Both the position numbers and the translations under genes were made by a program. This document shows, one piece after another, positions 29,796 to 38,418 of a DNA stretch of 64,000 bases. The DNA comes from Stenotrophomonas maltophilia (GTDB lineage Bacteria; Pseudomonadota; Gammaproteobacteria; Xanthomonadales; Xanthomonadaceae), in the NCBI RefSeq assembly GCF_001676385.1, contig NZ_LYVJ01000004.1, positions 186,001 to 250,000 on the forward strand. Reading direction: 5' to 3'. How positions within the stretch are numbered: position 1 is the stretch's first letter; each line of letters opens with the position of its first letter. The notes under the pieces are model-generated. The model had not been told where the DNA came from, made no database searches, and saw only the letters and a list, made by a program, of their open reading frames with translations.

Positions 29796-30097
29796 CCGTG
29801 CAGCTGCTGATCCAGTTCAAGCATGCGCGATGCGATCGCGTCCGGATTGATCCTGTAAGTGCCGTTCTGCAGTGATTCGCGCACGGCAGCCACGCGCCGG
29901 TTGTCGATCGCCGGGGCGGTGGCCAGTTCGCGCTCGATGGCCTGCAGATGGGTGGCCTCACCGGTCAGGCGCAGGCTGTCGGCCGCCTCGACCGGGCGCG
30001 CCGGCACATCGCTGCTGACGCCGGGCTTGCTGGCCGGGCTCGTCACGCTGCGCAGTGCCTGTGGGGCCTGCAGATTGCCGTCGATTTTCTGGCTCAT
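29792..30097 (-). CDS. flgM: Anti-sigma-28 factor FlgM
   Basis: FlgM binds FliA (sigma-28) until the hook is complete, when it is exported. The 101-residue protein has a flexible Ser/Pro/Ala-rich N-terminus and the FliA-binding C-terminal helices (RVAAVRESLQNGTYRINPDA, then IASRMLELDQQL). A clear sigma-28 promoter lies 31 nt upstream, so FlgM is under feedback from the factor it inhibits. It is co-translated with flgN. Confidence 0.93.
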   Translation of the reverse strand: MSQKIDGNLQAPQALRSVTSPASKPGVSSDVPARPVEAADSLRLTGEATHLQAIERELATAPAIDNRRVAAVRESLQNGTYRINPDAIASRMLELDQQLHG

Positions 30098-30127
30098 GGG
30101 GTGTCCTGGGGTTGCCGTACTGAAGGG

Positions 30128-30154
30128 ATAACGGCCACATGACCGTGATCTTTA
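30128..30154 (-). promoter_or_regulatory. Sigma-28 promoter of flgM
   Basis: On the minus strand: TAAA, a 15-nt spacer and GCCGTTAT, ending 30 nt before the flgM ATG. Both boxes and the spacing are identical to the proximal fliC1 promoter at 43039. Confidence 0.8.
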
Positions 30155-30171
30155 GGGATATTTTCGGTAAC

Positions 30172-30828
30172 TCAACGCGCCACGATTACGTCACCGGCGG
30201 CATCGACCGTGCCCTGCACGACCCGGCGCGACGACAGGTTCTCTACCGAGACCCGTTCATTCTCACCGGCGTCGCCCATCGCGCGGCCCGCAATTCTCAC
30301 CTCGACCGCGCCGCGGCGCGAGACCAGGGCCACACTGTCTCCCCTCTTGATGAGACGCTGTGCGACCAGGTCGTTGTTCGACAGCAGCGCACCGGCCTGC
30401 AATGGACGCCGGGCAATGCGGCCGATCGCTGCATTGGGATCAGACAGCACCGCACCGGCAATCCGGGCAGCATCGCGCTGGGCAGTGGTGATATCGGCGG
30501 CGGCGAGGGTTTCTCCAGCACCGATTCCGCGGTTGAGCACCAGCACGGTCTGGTTGCGCCGCACCTTCACAGGCACGAAAAGCCGCCAGCCCCCCGCATC
30601 GGGACAGCTGACCTCCACCGTGGTGTTGGCGGTGGGTTGCACCTGCAACGCACCGCCACATTTCGGCAGGCGCAGCGCATCGGCCACCTGGGCCTCGCCC
30701 TCGCTGCCGGGTGGCAGCGTGGACAATGCCGCCGCGCGGATGCTGGCGACCGGCTGCCAGTCGGCAGCAGTCGCCCACGGCGCGGCCATGGCGAGCGCGA
30801 TGGCGAACAGATATGTGACCCGGCGCAT
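30172..30828 (-). CDS. flgA: Flagellar basal body P-ring formation protein FlgA
   Basis: FlgA is the periplasmic chaperone for P-ring assembly by FlgI. The 218-residue protein has a signal peptide ending WATAA and the two SAF-type beta domains (FVPVKVRRNQTVLVLNRGIG, AGETLAAADI, RIARRPLQAGALLSNNDLV). The end VVQGTVDAAGDVIVAR is typical. A perfect sigma-54 site precedes it by 37 nt. It is followed on the same strand by flgM-flgN. Confidence 0.94.
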   Translation of the reverse strand: MRRVTYLFAIALAMAAPWATAADWQPVASIRAAALSTLPPGSEGEAQVADALRLPKCGGALQVQPTANTTVEVSCPDAGGWRLFVPVKVRRNQTVLVLNRGIGAGETLAAADITTAQRDAARIAGAVLSDPNAAIGRIARRPLQAGALLSNNDLVAQRLIKRGDSVALVSRRGAVEVRIAGRAMGDAGENERVSVENLSSRRVVQGTVDAAGDVIVAR

Positions 30829-30865
30829 GGCGCCTCCCTATCGATGAAGACCTGGCCCTCGTGCT

Positions 30866-30881
30866 TGCAAGCGCTGTGCCA
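30866..30881 (-). promoter_or_regulatory. Sigma-54 promoter of flgA
   Basis: On the minus strand TGGCAC-N5-TTGCA, a full match to the -24/-12 consensus, with 37 nt between it and the flgA ATG. Confidence 0.85.
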
Positions 30882-30900
30882 GAGGCCGGGCTGGCCCCTG

Positions 30901-30964
30901 CAGCGTCGAGCCATGCTCGACCTGCGTGTTGGGAGCAGAGCGGCCGAGCATGGCCCGACGCTAC
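30901..30964. repeat. Degenerate SMAG-type dimer between flgA and cheV promoters
   Basis: CAGCGTCGAGCCATGCTCGA at 30901 and the inverted arm ending GGCCCGACGCTAC at 30964. It lies between the divergent sigma-54 (flgA) and sigma-28 (cheV) promoters. Confidence 0.65.
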
Positions 30965-30999
30965 TAAGCAGTGCGGACCACGCGGGCGATAGAGCACCC

Positions 31000-31027
31000 T
31001 CAAGTTCCGCCGCTGCGACGCCGATAC
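31000..31027 (+). promoter_or_regulatory. Sigma-28 promoter of cheV
   Basis: TCAA (31000-31003), a 16-nt spacer and GCCGATAC (31020-31027). Only 7 nt separate it from the cheV ATG, so the transcript would start at the start codon. Confidence 0.65.
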
Positions 31028-31034
31028 AGCAGCC

Positions 31035-31979
31035 ATGTCCCATGACCTGCTCAACCGGATCGACCAGCGGACCCGACTGGCCGGCCACAATCGCCTGGCG
31101 CTGCTGCTGTTCCGTCTCGGTGGACGCCAGCTTTTTGGCGTCAACGTCTTCAAGGTGCAGGAAGTCCTGCGCCGCCCGGAGCTGTTCCAGGTGCCCGGCC
31201 TGCCGAGCCAGTTCGCTGGCGTGGCCGATGTCCGCGGCCGTTCGGTACCGGTACTGGACCTGGGCCTGGCCATCGGCCACCCCGAGCGTGAACCCGATGC
31301 GGACACCGCGCCTGGCTACCTGGTGGTGACCGAGTTCAACCGATCGATCCAGGGCTTCCTGGTCAGCGGCGTGGAGCGTATCGTCAACATCGCGGTGGAG
31401 GACATCCACCCGCCGCCGGAACTGGGCGCCGAGTCCAGCTACCTGACTGCGGTCACCCGCTTCCAGGGCGAGCTGATCCAGGTGATTGACGTGGAAAGCG
31501 TGCTGGCCGACATCGCCCAGGTGCGCGGCGAGGCGGTGCTCGACCCGGCCATGGCGATGCCGGCCGATGGCCCGCAACTGCAGGTGCTGGTGGTGGACGA
31601 CTCGCGCGTGGCCCGCCAGCAGATCCGCAGCGTGCTGGACCAGCTGGGCGTGGGCGCCACCCTGCTCTCCGACGGCAAGCAGGCACTGGACCACCTGCTG
31701 CAGATCCACGCCTCGGGCGAGAACCCGGCCGAACGCTACGCAATGGTGATCTCGGACATCGAAATGCCGGCGATGGACGGCTACACGCTGACGACGGAAA
31801 TCCGGCGCCACCCGGGCCTGGCCGGCCTGTACGTGCTGCTGCACACCTCGCTGTCGGGCGTCTTCAACAACGCCATGGTCGAGCGCGTCGGCGCCAACGC
31901 CTTCGTCGCCAAGTACTCGCCGCACGAGCTGGCCGATTTCGTGCTGGAGCGCCTGCGCAAGGTCGCGTTGGCGGCCTGA
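31035..31979 (+). CDS. cheV: Chemotaxis coupling protein CheV
   Basis: CheV joins chemoreceptors to CheA and can be phosphorylated. The 314-residue protein has an N-terminal CheW domain (LALLLFRLGGRQLFGVNVF, VADVRGRSVPVLDL, FLVSGVERIVNI) and a C-terminal receiver domain (VLVVDDSRVARQQIR, phospho-acceptor Asp in ISDIEMPAMDG, Lys in VAKYSP). No ribosome-binding site is visible and a sigma-28 -10 box ends 7 nt before the ATG. A SMAG dimer follows the stop. Confidence 0.95.
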   Translation: MSHDLLNRIDQRTRLAGHNRLALLLFRLGGRQLFGVNVFKVQEVLRRPELFQVPGLPSQFAGVADVRGRSVPVLDLGLAIGHPEREPDADTAPGYLVVTEFNRSIQGFLVSGVERIVNIAVEDIHPPPELGAESSYLTAVTRFQGELIQVIDVESVLADIAQVRGEAVLDPAMAMPADGPQLQVLVVDDSRVARQQIRSVLDQLGVGATLLSDGKQALDHLLQIHASGENPAERYAMVISDIEMPAMDGYTLTTEIRRHPGLAGLYVLLHTSLSGVFNNAMVERVGANAFVAKYSPHELADFVLERLRKVALAA

Positions 31980-31990
31980 GGCCCTCTCCT

Positions 31991-32060
31991 GTAGAGCCGA
32001 GCCCATGCCCGGCTTGTGCGGCGCCTGAACGAAAGGCAGCCGAGCATGGCTCGGCTCTGC
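31991..32060. repeat. SMAG-type REP dimer between cheV and flgB
   Basis: GTAGAGCCGAGCCCATGCCCGG at 31991 and the inverted arm ending GGCTCGGCTCTGC at 32060. It separates cheV from the sigma-54 promoter of flgB and may end the cheV transcript. Confidence 0.8.
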
Positions 32061-32076
32061 AGGATCGCGCGCACTT

Positions 32077-32092
32077 TGGCACACGCCTTGCA
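32077..32092 (+). promoter_or_regulatory. Sigma-54 promoter of the flgBCDEF operon
   Basis: TGGCAC (32077-32082), 5 nt, TTGCA (32088-32092): a full consensus match 33 nt before the flgB start. Confidence 0.88.
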
Positions 32093-32125
32093 GCTTCCCG
32101 GGCAACGTTCCCGTGGGAGTGCACC

Positions 32126-32521
32126 GTGCGCAACCTGATTACCGACTACCTGGGCGTCCACGCCCAGGCCATGCCGTTGCGCGAACAGCGGATGAAGCTG
32201 ATCGCCAGCAACCTCGGCAATGCCGACACGCCCGGCTACAAGGCCCAGGACCTGGACTTCGATGCCGCCCTGCGCCATGCCCAGGGGCAGGACGCCAATG
32301 GCCTGATGGCCACCACCCATGAGCAGCACTACGAGATCAGTAGTGGCCTGAACCCCTTCCAGGTCGCGCGTGAAGGCGTGCAACCCAGCCTGGACGGCAA
32401 CACCGTCGATCCCGATGCCGAGCGCGCCGCCTATGGCCGTGCCGCGCTTGAGTACCGCGCCTCGCTCAGCTTCGTGGAGAGCAAGGTGCGTTCCATGCTG
32501 ACCGCGATCACGGGGCAATAA
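32126..32521 (+). CDS. flgB: Flagellar basal body rod protein FlgB
   Basis: FlgB is a proximal rod subunit. The 131-residue protein has the rod-family N-terminal motif (LIASNLGNADTPGYKAQDLDF) and a C-terminal helix (LEYRASLSFVESKVRSML). The start is a GTG at 32126 with GGGAG upstream. It is the first gene of the run flgB to flgF, under a strong sigma-54 promoter. Confidence 0.95.
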   Translation: MRNLITDYLGVHAQAMPLREQRMKLIASNLGNADTPGYKAQDLDFDAALRHAQGQDANGLMATTHEQHYEISSGLNPFQVAREGVQPSLDGNTVDPDAERAAYGRAALEYRASLSFVESKVRSMLTAITGQ

Positions 32522-32524
32522 GCC

Positions 32525-32932
32525 ATGAGCAACCTGCCGATCTTCGACATTGCCGGCTCCGCACTGCAGGCGCAGTCGGTGCGCATGAGCACCATCGCCT
32601 CCAATCTTTCCAACGCCGACACCGTCGCCGGTTCCGCCGACGCCGTATACAAGCCACTGGAGCCGATCTTCCAGGCAGTCACCAGCAAGGAAGATCCGAA
32701 CATCACCTCGGTGAAGGTCAAGGAGATCACCCAGAGCGAGGCGGCGCCGATCAAGCGCTACGAGCCGGGCCATCCGCTGGCCGATGCCGATGGCTACATC
32801 TACCAGCCTGACGTCGACCCGGTCGCGCAGATGGTCAACCTGATCTCGACCTCGCGCAACTACCAGGCGGGCGTGGAGATGTTGACCACCGCCAAGGAAC
32901 TGGCGCTGGCCACCTTGACCATGGGCCGCTGA
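32525..32932 (+). CDS. flgC: Flagellar basal body rod protein FlgC
   Basis: FlgC is another proximal rod subunit. The 135-residue chain starts FDIAGSALQAQSVRMSTIAS followed by NLSNADT and ends with the family's VNLISTSRNYQAGVEMLTTA. It begins 3 nt after flgB. Confidence 0.96.
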   Translation: MSNLPIFDIAGSALQAQSVRMSTIASNLSNADTVAGSADAVYKPLEPIFQAVTSKEDPNITSVKVKEITQSEAAPIKRYEPGHPLADADGYIYQPDVDPVAQMVNLISTSRNYQAGVEMLTTAKELALATLTMGR

Positions 32933-32955
32933 GGCCTGCCGTACCGGACACCGTC

Positions 32956-33639
32956 ATGACCACTGCCGTCAACAACCAGACCAACCAGGACGTCTACGCC
33001 GCGCTCGGCCTGAACGCCCCCAACAGCAACGCCACGAAAAAGAAGAACACGCTGGACCAGGCCGATTTCCTGCGCCTGATGACCGAGCAGCTGCAGCACC
33101 AGGATCCGCTGAAGCCGATGGACAACACGCAGATGGTCGCGCAGATGGCGCAGATGTCCACCGTGCAGGGCATCACCGATCTGAACACGACGGTGAAGGG
33201 CTTCCAGGAATCGATGACCAGCGACCAGGTGCTGCGGGGCGCGGCGCTGGTCGGCCACCAGGTGCTGGTGCCATCGGAGAAGCTGGTGCTGGAGAAGGAA
33301 GGCAGTGTCGAAGGCACGGTAGCTGCACCGTCGGCCGGCATCATCACCGTGGACATCACCGACGCCAACGGCGCCAAGGTCACCTCGCTGAGCGTGGAAG
33401 CCAAGGCCGCCGGTGAAACGGCGTTCCAGTGGGATGGCAAGGACGCCAACGGCAAGCGCGTGGAGCCGGGCAAGTACTCGGTCGTCGCCAACCACGTCGA
33501 CACCGCTGGCAAAAGCACCAAGCTGTCCACCTACGTACAGGCCCCGGTGGAGAGCGTGACCGTCGGTTCCGACGGCCTGTACCTGAACCTCAAGGGCCTG
33601 GGCACGGCCCCGATCGACTACGTGCTCCGCGTCAGCTGA
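32956..33639 (+). CDS. flgD: Flagellar hook assembly (cap) protein FlgD
   Basis: FlgD caps the growing hook and is lost when the hook is finished. The 227-residue protein has the N-terminal FlgD motif (LDQADFLRLMTEQLQHQDPL, MVAQMAQMSTVQGI) and a C-terminal Ig/Tudor-like part with FQWDGKDANGKRVEPGKY. It lies 23 nt after flgC. Confidence 0.95.
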   Translation: MTTAVNNQTNQDVYAALGLNAPNSNATKKKNTLDQADFLRLMTEQLQHQDPLKPMDNTQMVAQMAQMSTVQGITDLNTTVKGFQESMTSDQVLRGAALVGHQVLVPSEKLVLEKEGSVEGTVAAPSAGIITVDITDANGAKVTSLSVEAKAAGETAFQWDGKDANGKRVEPGKYSVVANHVDTAGKSTKLSTYVQAPVESVTVGSDGLYLNLKGLGTAPIDYVLRVS

Positions 33640-33670
33640 GCCGCACATCCGCATCAACCAGGAGCATCCC

Positions 33671-34894
33671 ATGGGCTTCAATGTCTCGCTGTCCGGCATC
33701 AATGCCGCCAATACCGACCTGAGCGTCACCGCCAACAACGTCGCCAACGTCAACACCACCGGCTTCAAGCAGTCGCGCGCCGAGTTCGCCGATCTGTTCG
33801 CATCGACCAGCTACGGCCTGTCGAAGAACCAGACCGGCTCGGGCGTGCGTGTCTCCAACGTCGCCCAGCAGTTCATCCAGGGCCACAACGAGCAGACCGG
33901 CCGCAGCCTGGACATGGCCATTTCCGGTGAAGGCTTCTTCACCATGAACATGAACGGTTCGCGCGTGTACTCGCGCGCCGGCAACTTCCAGACCGATGCC
34001 GCCGGCTACGTGGTCAACCCGCAGGGCGCGCGCCTGCAGGTGTTCGCCCCGAATGCAGATGGCACCAACTTCGATGCCGGGCGCCTGGTCGACCTGCAGT
34101 TGCTGACCACCGACAGCCCGCCGAAGCAGACCAGTGAAGTGAAGGTCGGCTTCACCCTGCCTGCGAACGCCAAGCAGCCGACGGTAGCCACGTTCGACCC
34201 GACCGACTCCAACAGCTACAACCACTCCAGCGGTGGCATCACCGTGTACGACTCGCTGGGCGTGAGCCACATCCAGGTGTCGTACTTCGTGAAGGGGGCC
34301 AATCCCAACGAATGGACGGTCCACAACTATGTCGACGGCCAGCCAGCCGGCGCGGCGACGACCCTCGCGTTCGACAACGGCGGCAAGCTGACCAGCCCGG
34401 CCGATGGCAAGATCAGCCTGGGCACGTTCACCCCGACCACCGGTGCAGGCCAGCTCAACATGACGCTGGACGTCGGTGGCTCGACCCAGTACGGCGAGAA
34501 ATTCGCGCTGCGCAACACCCAGCAGGACGGCTATGCCGCGGGCAAGCTCAACGAGATCACCGTATCGGAAACCGGGGTGGTCTATGCGCGATATTCCAAC
34601 GGCGACGACAAGCCGCTGGGCCAGGTGGCCCTGACCACCTTCAACAACATGCAGGGCCTGGAAGCGAAGGGCAACAATCTGTGGGTGGAGACCTTCGAGT
34701 CCGGCACGCCGCGCACCGGCATGCCGGACACCTCGAACCTGGGCAAGATCCAGGCTGGTTCGCTGGAAGCGTCCACCGTCGACCTCACCGAGCAGCTGGT
34801 CAACATGATCACCGCGCAGCGCAACTTCCAGGCCAACGCGCAGATGATCACCACCCAGGACCAGATCACCCAGACCGTCATCAACATCCGTTGA
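33671..34894 (+). CDS. flgE: Flagellar hook protein FlgE
   Basis: FlgE builds the hook. The 407-residue protein begins with the family motif (SLSGINAANTDLSVTANNVA, NVNTTGFKQSRAEF) and ends with EQLVNMITAQRNFQANAQMI. An AGGAG ribosome-binding site precedes the ATG, as expected for an abundant subunit. The central region (about 130-330) is the variable outer domain. Confidence 0.96.
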   Translation: MGFNVSLSGINAANTDLSVTANNVANVNTTGFKQSRAEFADLFASTSYGLSKNQTGSGVRVSNVAQQFIQGHNEQTGRSLDMAISGEGFFTMNMNGSRVYSRAGNFQTDAAGYVVNPQGARLQVFAPNADGTNFDAGRLVDLQLLTTDSPPKQTSEVKVGFTLPANAKQPTVATFDPTDSNSYNHSSGGITVYDSLGVSHIQVSYFVKGANPNEWTVHNYVDGQPAGAATTLAFDNGGKLTSPADGKISLGTFTPTTGAGQLNMTLDVGGSTQYGEKFALRNTQQDGYAAGKLNEITVSETGVVYARYSNGDDKPLGQVALTTFNNMQGLEAKGNNLWVETFESGTPRTGMPDTSNLGKIQAGSLEASTVDLTEQLVNMITAQRNFQANAQMITTQDQITQTVINIR

Positions 34895-34926
34895 TGACCG
34901 GCTGACCCTGTCACGGAACTCCCCGC

Positions 34927-35676
34927 ATGGATAAAGCCCTCTACGTGGCGATGACCGGTGCCCGCGCCTCCCTGCAGGCGCAGGGTACGCTGAGCCACAA
35001 CCTCGCCAACTCTGACACCCCCGGCTTCAAGGAAGCGCTGGCCAACACCGAAGCCTTCCCGATCCGGGGCCCGGGCTTTGCTTCGCGGGTGGATGCGCTG
35101 CACGTCGACGCCGGCTTCAACCGCCGGCCCGGGGCGCAGCACATCACCGGCAAGCCGCTGGACCTGGCCCTGCAGGACGGCACCTGGCTGGCCGTGCAGT
35201 CCAGCGATGGCAGCGAGGCGTACACGCGTGGCGCGGCGCTGTCTGTCACTCCGAACGGCCAGTTGGTGACGTCCAGTGGCCGTGCGGTGCTGGACGACAA
35301 CAACAACCCCATCGCGATCCCGCCCTACCAGGCAATGGAGATCGGCGCGGACGGCACGATCTCGATCATCCCGCAGGGGGAAGGCCCGCAGACGATGGCG
35401 CAGATCGGCCGCATCAAAGTGGTGGAGGCCCCCGACGAGCGCCTCGAGCGCGGGCTGGATGGCCTGTTCCGCAACACCGATCCGCAGCAGCCGTTCGCAC
35501 CGGCGCAGGGCACTGCGGTGCACAGCGGCCAGCTGGAAGGCAGCAACGTCGATGCCGCCGGTGCGCTGGTACAGATGATCCAGCTGCAGCGCCAGTACGA
35601 AATGCAGGTGCAGGTGATCAAGCACGGCGACGACAACGCGCGCAGCGCCAACAGCCTGCTGCGCCTGGGCAGCTGA
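34927..35676 (+). CDS. flgF: Flagellar basal body rod protein FlgF
   Basis: FlgF is a rod protein related to FlgG. The 249-residue chain has LSHNLANSDTPGFKEAL at the start and SNVDAAGALVQMIQLQRQYE near the end. It is probably the last gene of the first sigma-54 transcript, since a new sigma-54 promoter lies between it and flgG. Confidence 0.94.
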   Translation: MDKALYVAMTGARASLQAQGTLSHNLANSDTPGFKEALANTEAFPIRGPGFASRVDALHVDAGFNRRPGAQHITGKPLDLALQDGTWLAVQSSDGSEAYTRGAALSVTPNGQLVTSSGRAVLDDNNNPIAIPPYQAMEIGADGTISIIPQGEGPQTMAQIGRIKVVEAPDERLERGLDGLFRNTDPQQPFAPAQGTAVHSGQLEGSNVDAAGALVQMIQLQRQYEMQVQVIKHGDDNARSANSLLRLGS

Positions 35677-35707
35677 CGGAATCCTGGCGCCACCGTGGGG
35701 CTGGCGC

Positions 35708-35723
35708 TGGCACACCCCTTGCA
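35708..35723 (+). promoter_or_regulatory. Sigma-54 promoter of flgG
   Basis: TGGCAC (35708-35713), 5 nt, TTGCA (35719-35723), a full consensus match 54 nt before the flgG ATG. It starts a second operon, flgGHIJKL. Confidence 0.87.
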
Positions 35724-35777
35724 CCTCCATTTACAGGGGCCGCGTCGCGGCCGGCTTGACCAGACAGGACAGCGAAG

Positions 35778-36563
35778 ATGAACCAGGCATTGTGGATCGC
35801 GAAAACCGGACTGGATGCGCAGCAGATGCGCATGTCGGTGGTTTCCAACAACCTCGCCAACACCAACACCACCGGCTTCAAGCAGGACCGTGCCAGCTTC
35901 GAGGACCTGCTGTACCAGCAGGTGCGGCAACCGGGTGGCGCCTCCTCGGCGCAGACGCAGTTGCCCACCGGCCTGCAGCTGGGCACCGGCGTACGCGTGG
36001 TGGCCACTGCCAAGAACTTCGAACAGGGCAGCCAGCAACAGACCGGCCGCGCGCTCGACGTGATGGTCAACGGCCGCGGCTTCTTCGAAGTGCAGATGCC
36101 GGACGGCAGCTCGGCCTACACCCGCGATGGCTCGTTCAAGATCAACCAGGACGGTGAACTGGTTACCAACAGTGGCTACCCGGTGCAGCCGGGCATCCAG
36201 ATTCCCGAGGGCGCGCAGTCGGTGACCATCGGCAGCGACGGCACCATCAGCGTGAAGTTGGCTGACAACGCCGCCTCGGTGGAAGTGGGCGCGCTGACCC
36301 TGACCGACTTCGTCAACCCGGCGGGCCTGCAGGCCCGCGGCGAGAACCTGTTCCTGGAGACCACCGCCTCCGGCCCGGCGCAGAACGGCAACCCCGGCCT
36401 CAACGGCCTGGGCACCGTGGTCCAGGGCGCGCTGGAAGGCAGCAACGTCAATGTGGTCGAAGAGCTGGTGTCGATGATCGAGACCCAGCGCGCCTACGAA
36501 ATGAACGCCAAGGCGATCTCCACCACCGACTCGATGCTCGGTTACCTCAACAACAAGATCTGA
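35778..36563 (+). CDS. flgG: Flagellar distal rod protein FlgG
   Basis: FlgG forms the distal rod. The 261-residue protein shows [20 protein letters not shown] near the start, [19 protein letters not shown] in the middle, and [20 protein letters not shown] at the end, all diagnostic for FlgG. It has its own sigma-54 promoter. Confidence 0.97.
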   Translation: MNQALWIAKTGLDAQQMRMSVVSNNLANTNTTGFKQDRASFEDLLYQQVRQPGGASSAQTQLPTGLQLGTGVRVVATAKNFEQGSQQQTGRALDVMVNGRGFFEVQMPDGSSAYTRDGSFKINQDGELVTNSGYPVQPGIQIPEGAQSVTIGSDGTISVKLADNAASVEVGALTLTDFVNPAGLQARGENLFLETTASGPAQNGNPGLNGLGTVVQGALEGSNVNVVEELVSMIETQRAYEMNAKAISTTDSMLGYLNNKI

Positions 36564-36585
36564 CCGGCCCAACCGGGAATCCGCC

Positions 36586-37278
36586 ATGTCGCCCCATTCC
36601 AACTTCGCCCGCACTGCTCTTGCCTGCACCGTGGCCGCCCTGCTCGGCGGCTGCGTGATCGCCGGCGACGTGCGACCTTACCCCGCGATGGCGCCGATCC
36701 AGCCGATCATGCCGCCGCAGGCCGCCCCGACCGCTGGCGCGATCTACGCCGCCGGGCCAAGCCTGCAGCTGTACTCCGATCGCCGAGCGCGCGATGTCGG
36801 TGACCTGCTGACCATCACCCTGCTGGAAAACACCACCGCGCAGACCAGTGCCAATACGGCGACGGAGAAGGAATCAAACCTGAGCCTGGGCACCCCGTCG
36901 ATCTTCGGCGCGGCGGTCACGCTGGGTGGCAAGGACATTCTCAGCGCCAGCGCGAAGGGGTCCCGCGATTTCACCGGCAAGGGCAACAGTGCGCAGAGCA
37001 ACCGCCTGCAGGGCAACGTCACGGTGACGGTGATCCAGCGCCTGCCCAACGGCAACCTGGTCGTGCAGGGACAGAAGAACCTGCGCCTCAACCAGGGCGA
37101 TGAACTTGTGCAGGTGCAGGGCATCGTGCGCCCGGGCGACATCAGCCCGGACAACACCATCCCGTCCAGCCGCGTGGCCGAAGCGCGCATCGTCTACGGC
37201 GGCCGTGGCCCGGTTGCGCAGTCCAACGCAATGGGCTGGCTGAGCCGATTCTTCAACTCCGGCCTGACCCCGTTCTGA
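36586..37278 (+). CDS. flgH: Flagellar L-ring lipoprotein FlgH
   Basis: FlgH forms the L ring in the outer membrane. The 230-residue protein has a lipoprotein signal with lipobox LLGGC (Cys about residue 23) and the family motifs [39 protein letters not shown] and [20 protein letters not shown]. Confidence 0.97.
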   Translation: MSPHSNFARTALACTVAALLGGCVIAGDVRPYPAMAPIQPIMPPQAAPTAGAIYAAGPSLQLYSDRRARDVGDLLTITLLENTTAQTSANTATEKESNLSLGTPSIFGAAVTLGGKDILSASAKGSRDFTGKGNSAQSNRLQGNVTVTVIQRLPNGNLVVQGQKNLRLNQGDELVQVQGIVRPGDISPDNTIPSSRVAEARIVYGGRGPVAQSNAMGWLSRFFNSGLTPF

Positions 37279-37280
37279 GC

Positions 37281-38417
37281 ATGGCCATGAACATCCCATT
37301 CCGACATTTCGTGCAGCGGTGCGTGGCACCGCTTTGCTGCGTGATCCTCCTCATCGCCGCGAGCCCGGCCAGCGCCGAGCGCATCAAGGACCTGGCCCAG
37401 GTCGGCGGTGTGCGCGGCAACGCCCTGGTCGGCTACGGCCTGGTGGTCGGCCTGGACGGCAGCGGTGACCGCACCAGCCAGGCACCGTTCACCGTGCAGA
37501 GCCTGAAGAACCTGCTCGGCGAACTGGGGGTCAACGTGCCGCCCAACGTCAATCCGCAGCTGAAGAATGTGGCGGCCGTGGCAATCCACGCCGAACTGCC
37601 GCCGTTCGCCAAGCCCGGCCAGCCGATCGACATCACCGTGTCTTCGATCGGCAACGCGGTGTCGCTGCGGGGTGGCTCGCTGCTGATGGCACCGCTGCGC
37701 GGTGCCGATGGCCAGATCTACGCCATCGCCCAGGGCAACCTGATCGTCGGCGGCTTCGGCGCGCAGGGCAAGGACGGTTCCCGGGTGTCGGTCAACGTGC
37801 CCAGCGTCGGCCGCATTCCCAACGGCGCCACCGTTGAACGTGCCCTGCCCGACCCGCTGGCCAACGGCGGCGAAATCACCCTGAACCTGCACAACAACGA
37901 TTTCACCACCGTCTCGCGCATGGTCGCTGCACTCAACAATGCCTTCGGCGAAGGCGCGGCACGCGCAGTCGACGGTGTCACCGTGGCGGTCACCGCGCCG
38001 GCCGACCCGGGCGCACGCATCGGCCTGCTGGCACGCATCGAGAACCTGGAACTGACCCCGGGCAGCGCCCCGGCCAAGGTGGTAGTCAATTCGCGCACCG
38101 GCACCGTGGTGATCGGCCAGCAGGTGCGGGTCGGGCCCGCGGCGATTTCGCATGGCTCGCTGACGGTGACCATCCAGGAAAGCACCAACGTCAGCCAGCC
38201 CAATGCATTGTCCGGTGGCCGCACGGTGGCCAGCCCGCAGTCGACCATCACCGCCACCAACGATGGCAGCCGCATGTTCAAGTTCAACGGCGGCACCACC
38301 CTGGACGAGATCGTGCATGCGGTGAACGCCGTGGGTGCGGCCCCGGGCGATCTGATCGCGATCCTGGAAGCGCTGAAGCAGGCCGGCGCATTGAGCGCCG
38401 AGCTCGAGGTGATCTGA
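37281..38417 (+). CDS. flgI: Flagellar P-ring protein FlgI
   Basis: FlgI forms the periplasmic P ring and needs FlgA for assembly. The 378-residue protein has a signal peptide ([13 protein letters not shown]) and the motifs [30 protein letters not shown] and [20 protein letters not shown]. The start may be ATG 37281 or 37287. It lies 2 nt after flgH. Confidence 0.97.
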   Translation: MAMNIPFRHFVQRCVAPLCCVILLIAASPASAERIKDLAQVGGVRGNALVGYGLVVGLDGSGDRTSQAPFTVQSLKNLLGELGVNVPPNVNPQLKNVAAVAIHAELPPFAKPGQPIDITVSSIGNAVSLRGGSLLMAPLRGADGQIYAIAQGNLIVGGFGAQGKDGSRVSVNVPSVGRIPNGATVERALPDPLANGGEITLNLHNNDFTTVSRMVAALNNAFGEGAARAVDGVTVAVTAPADPGARIGLLARIENLELTPGSAPAKVVVNSRTGTVVIGQQVRVGPAAISHGSLTVTIQESTNVSQPNALSGGRTVASPQSTITATNDGSRMFKFNGGTTLDEIVHAVNAVGAAPGDLIAILEALKQAGALSAELEVI

Positions 38418-38418
38418 C

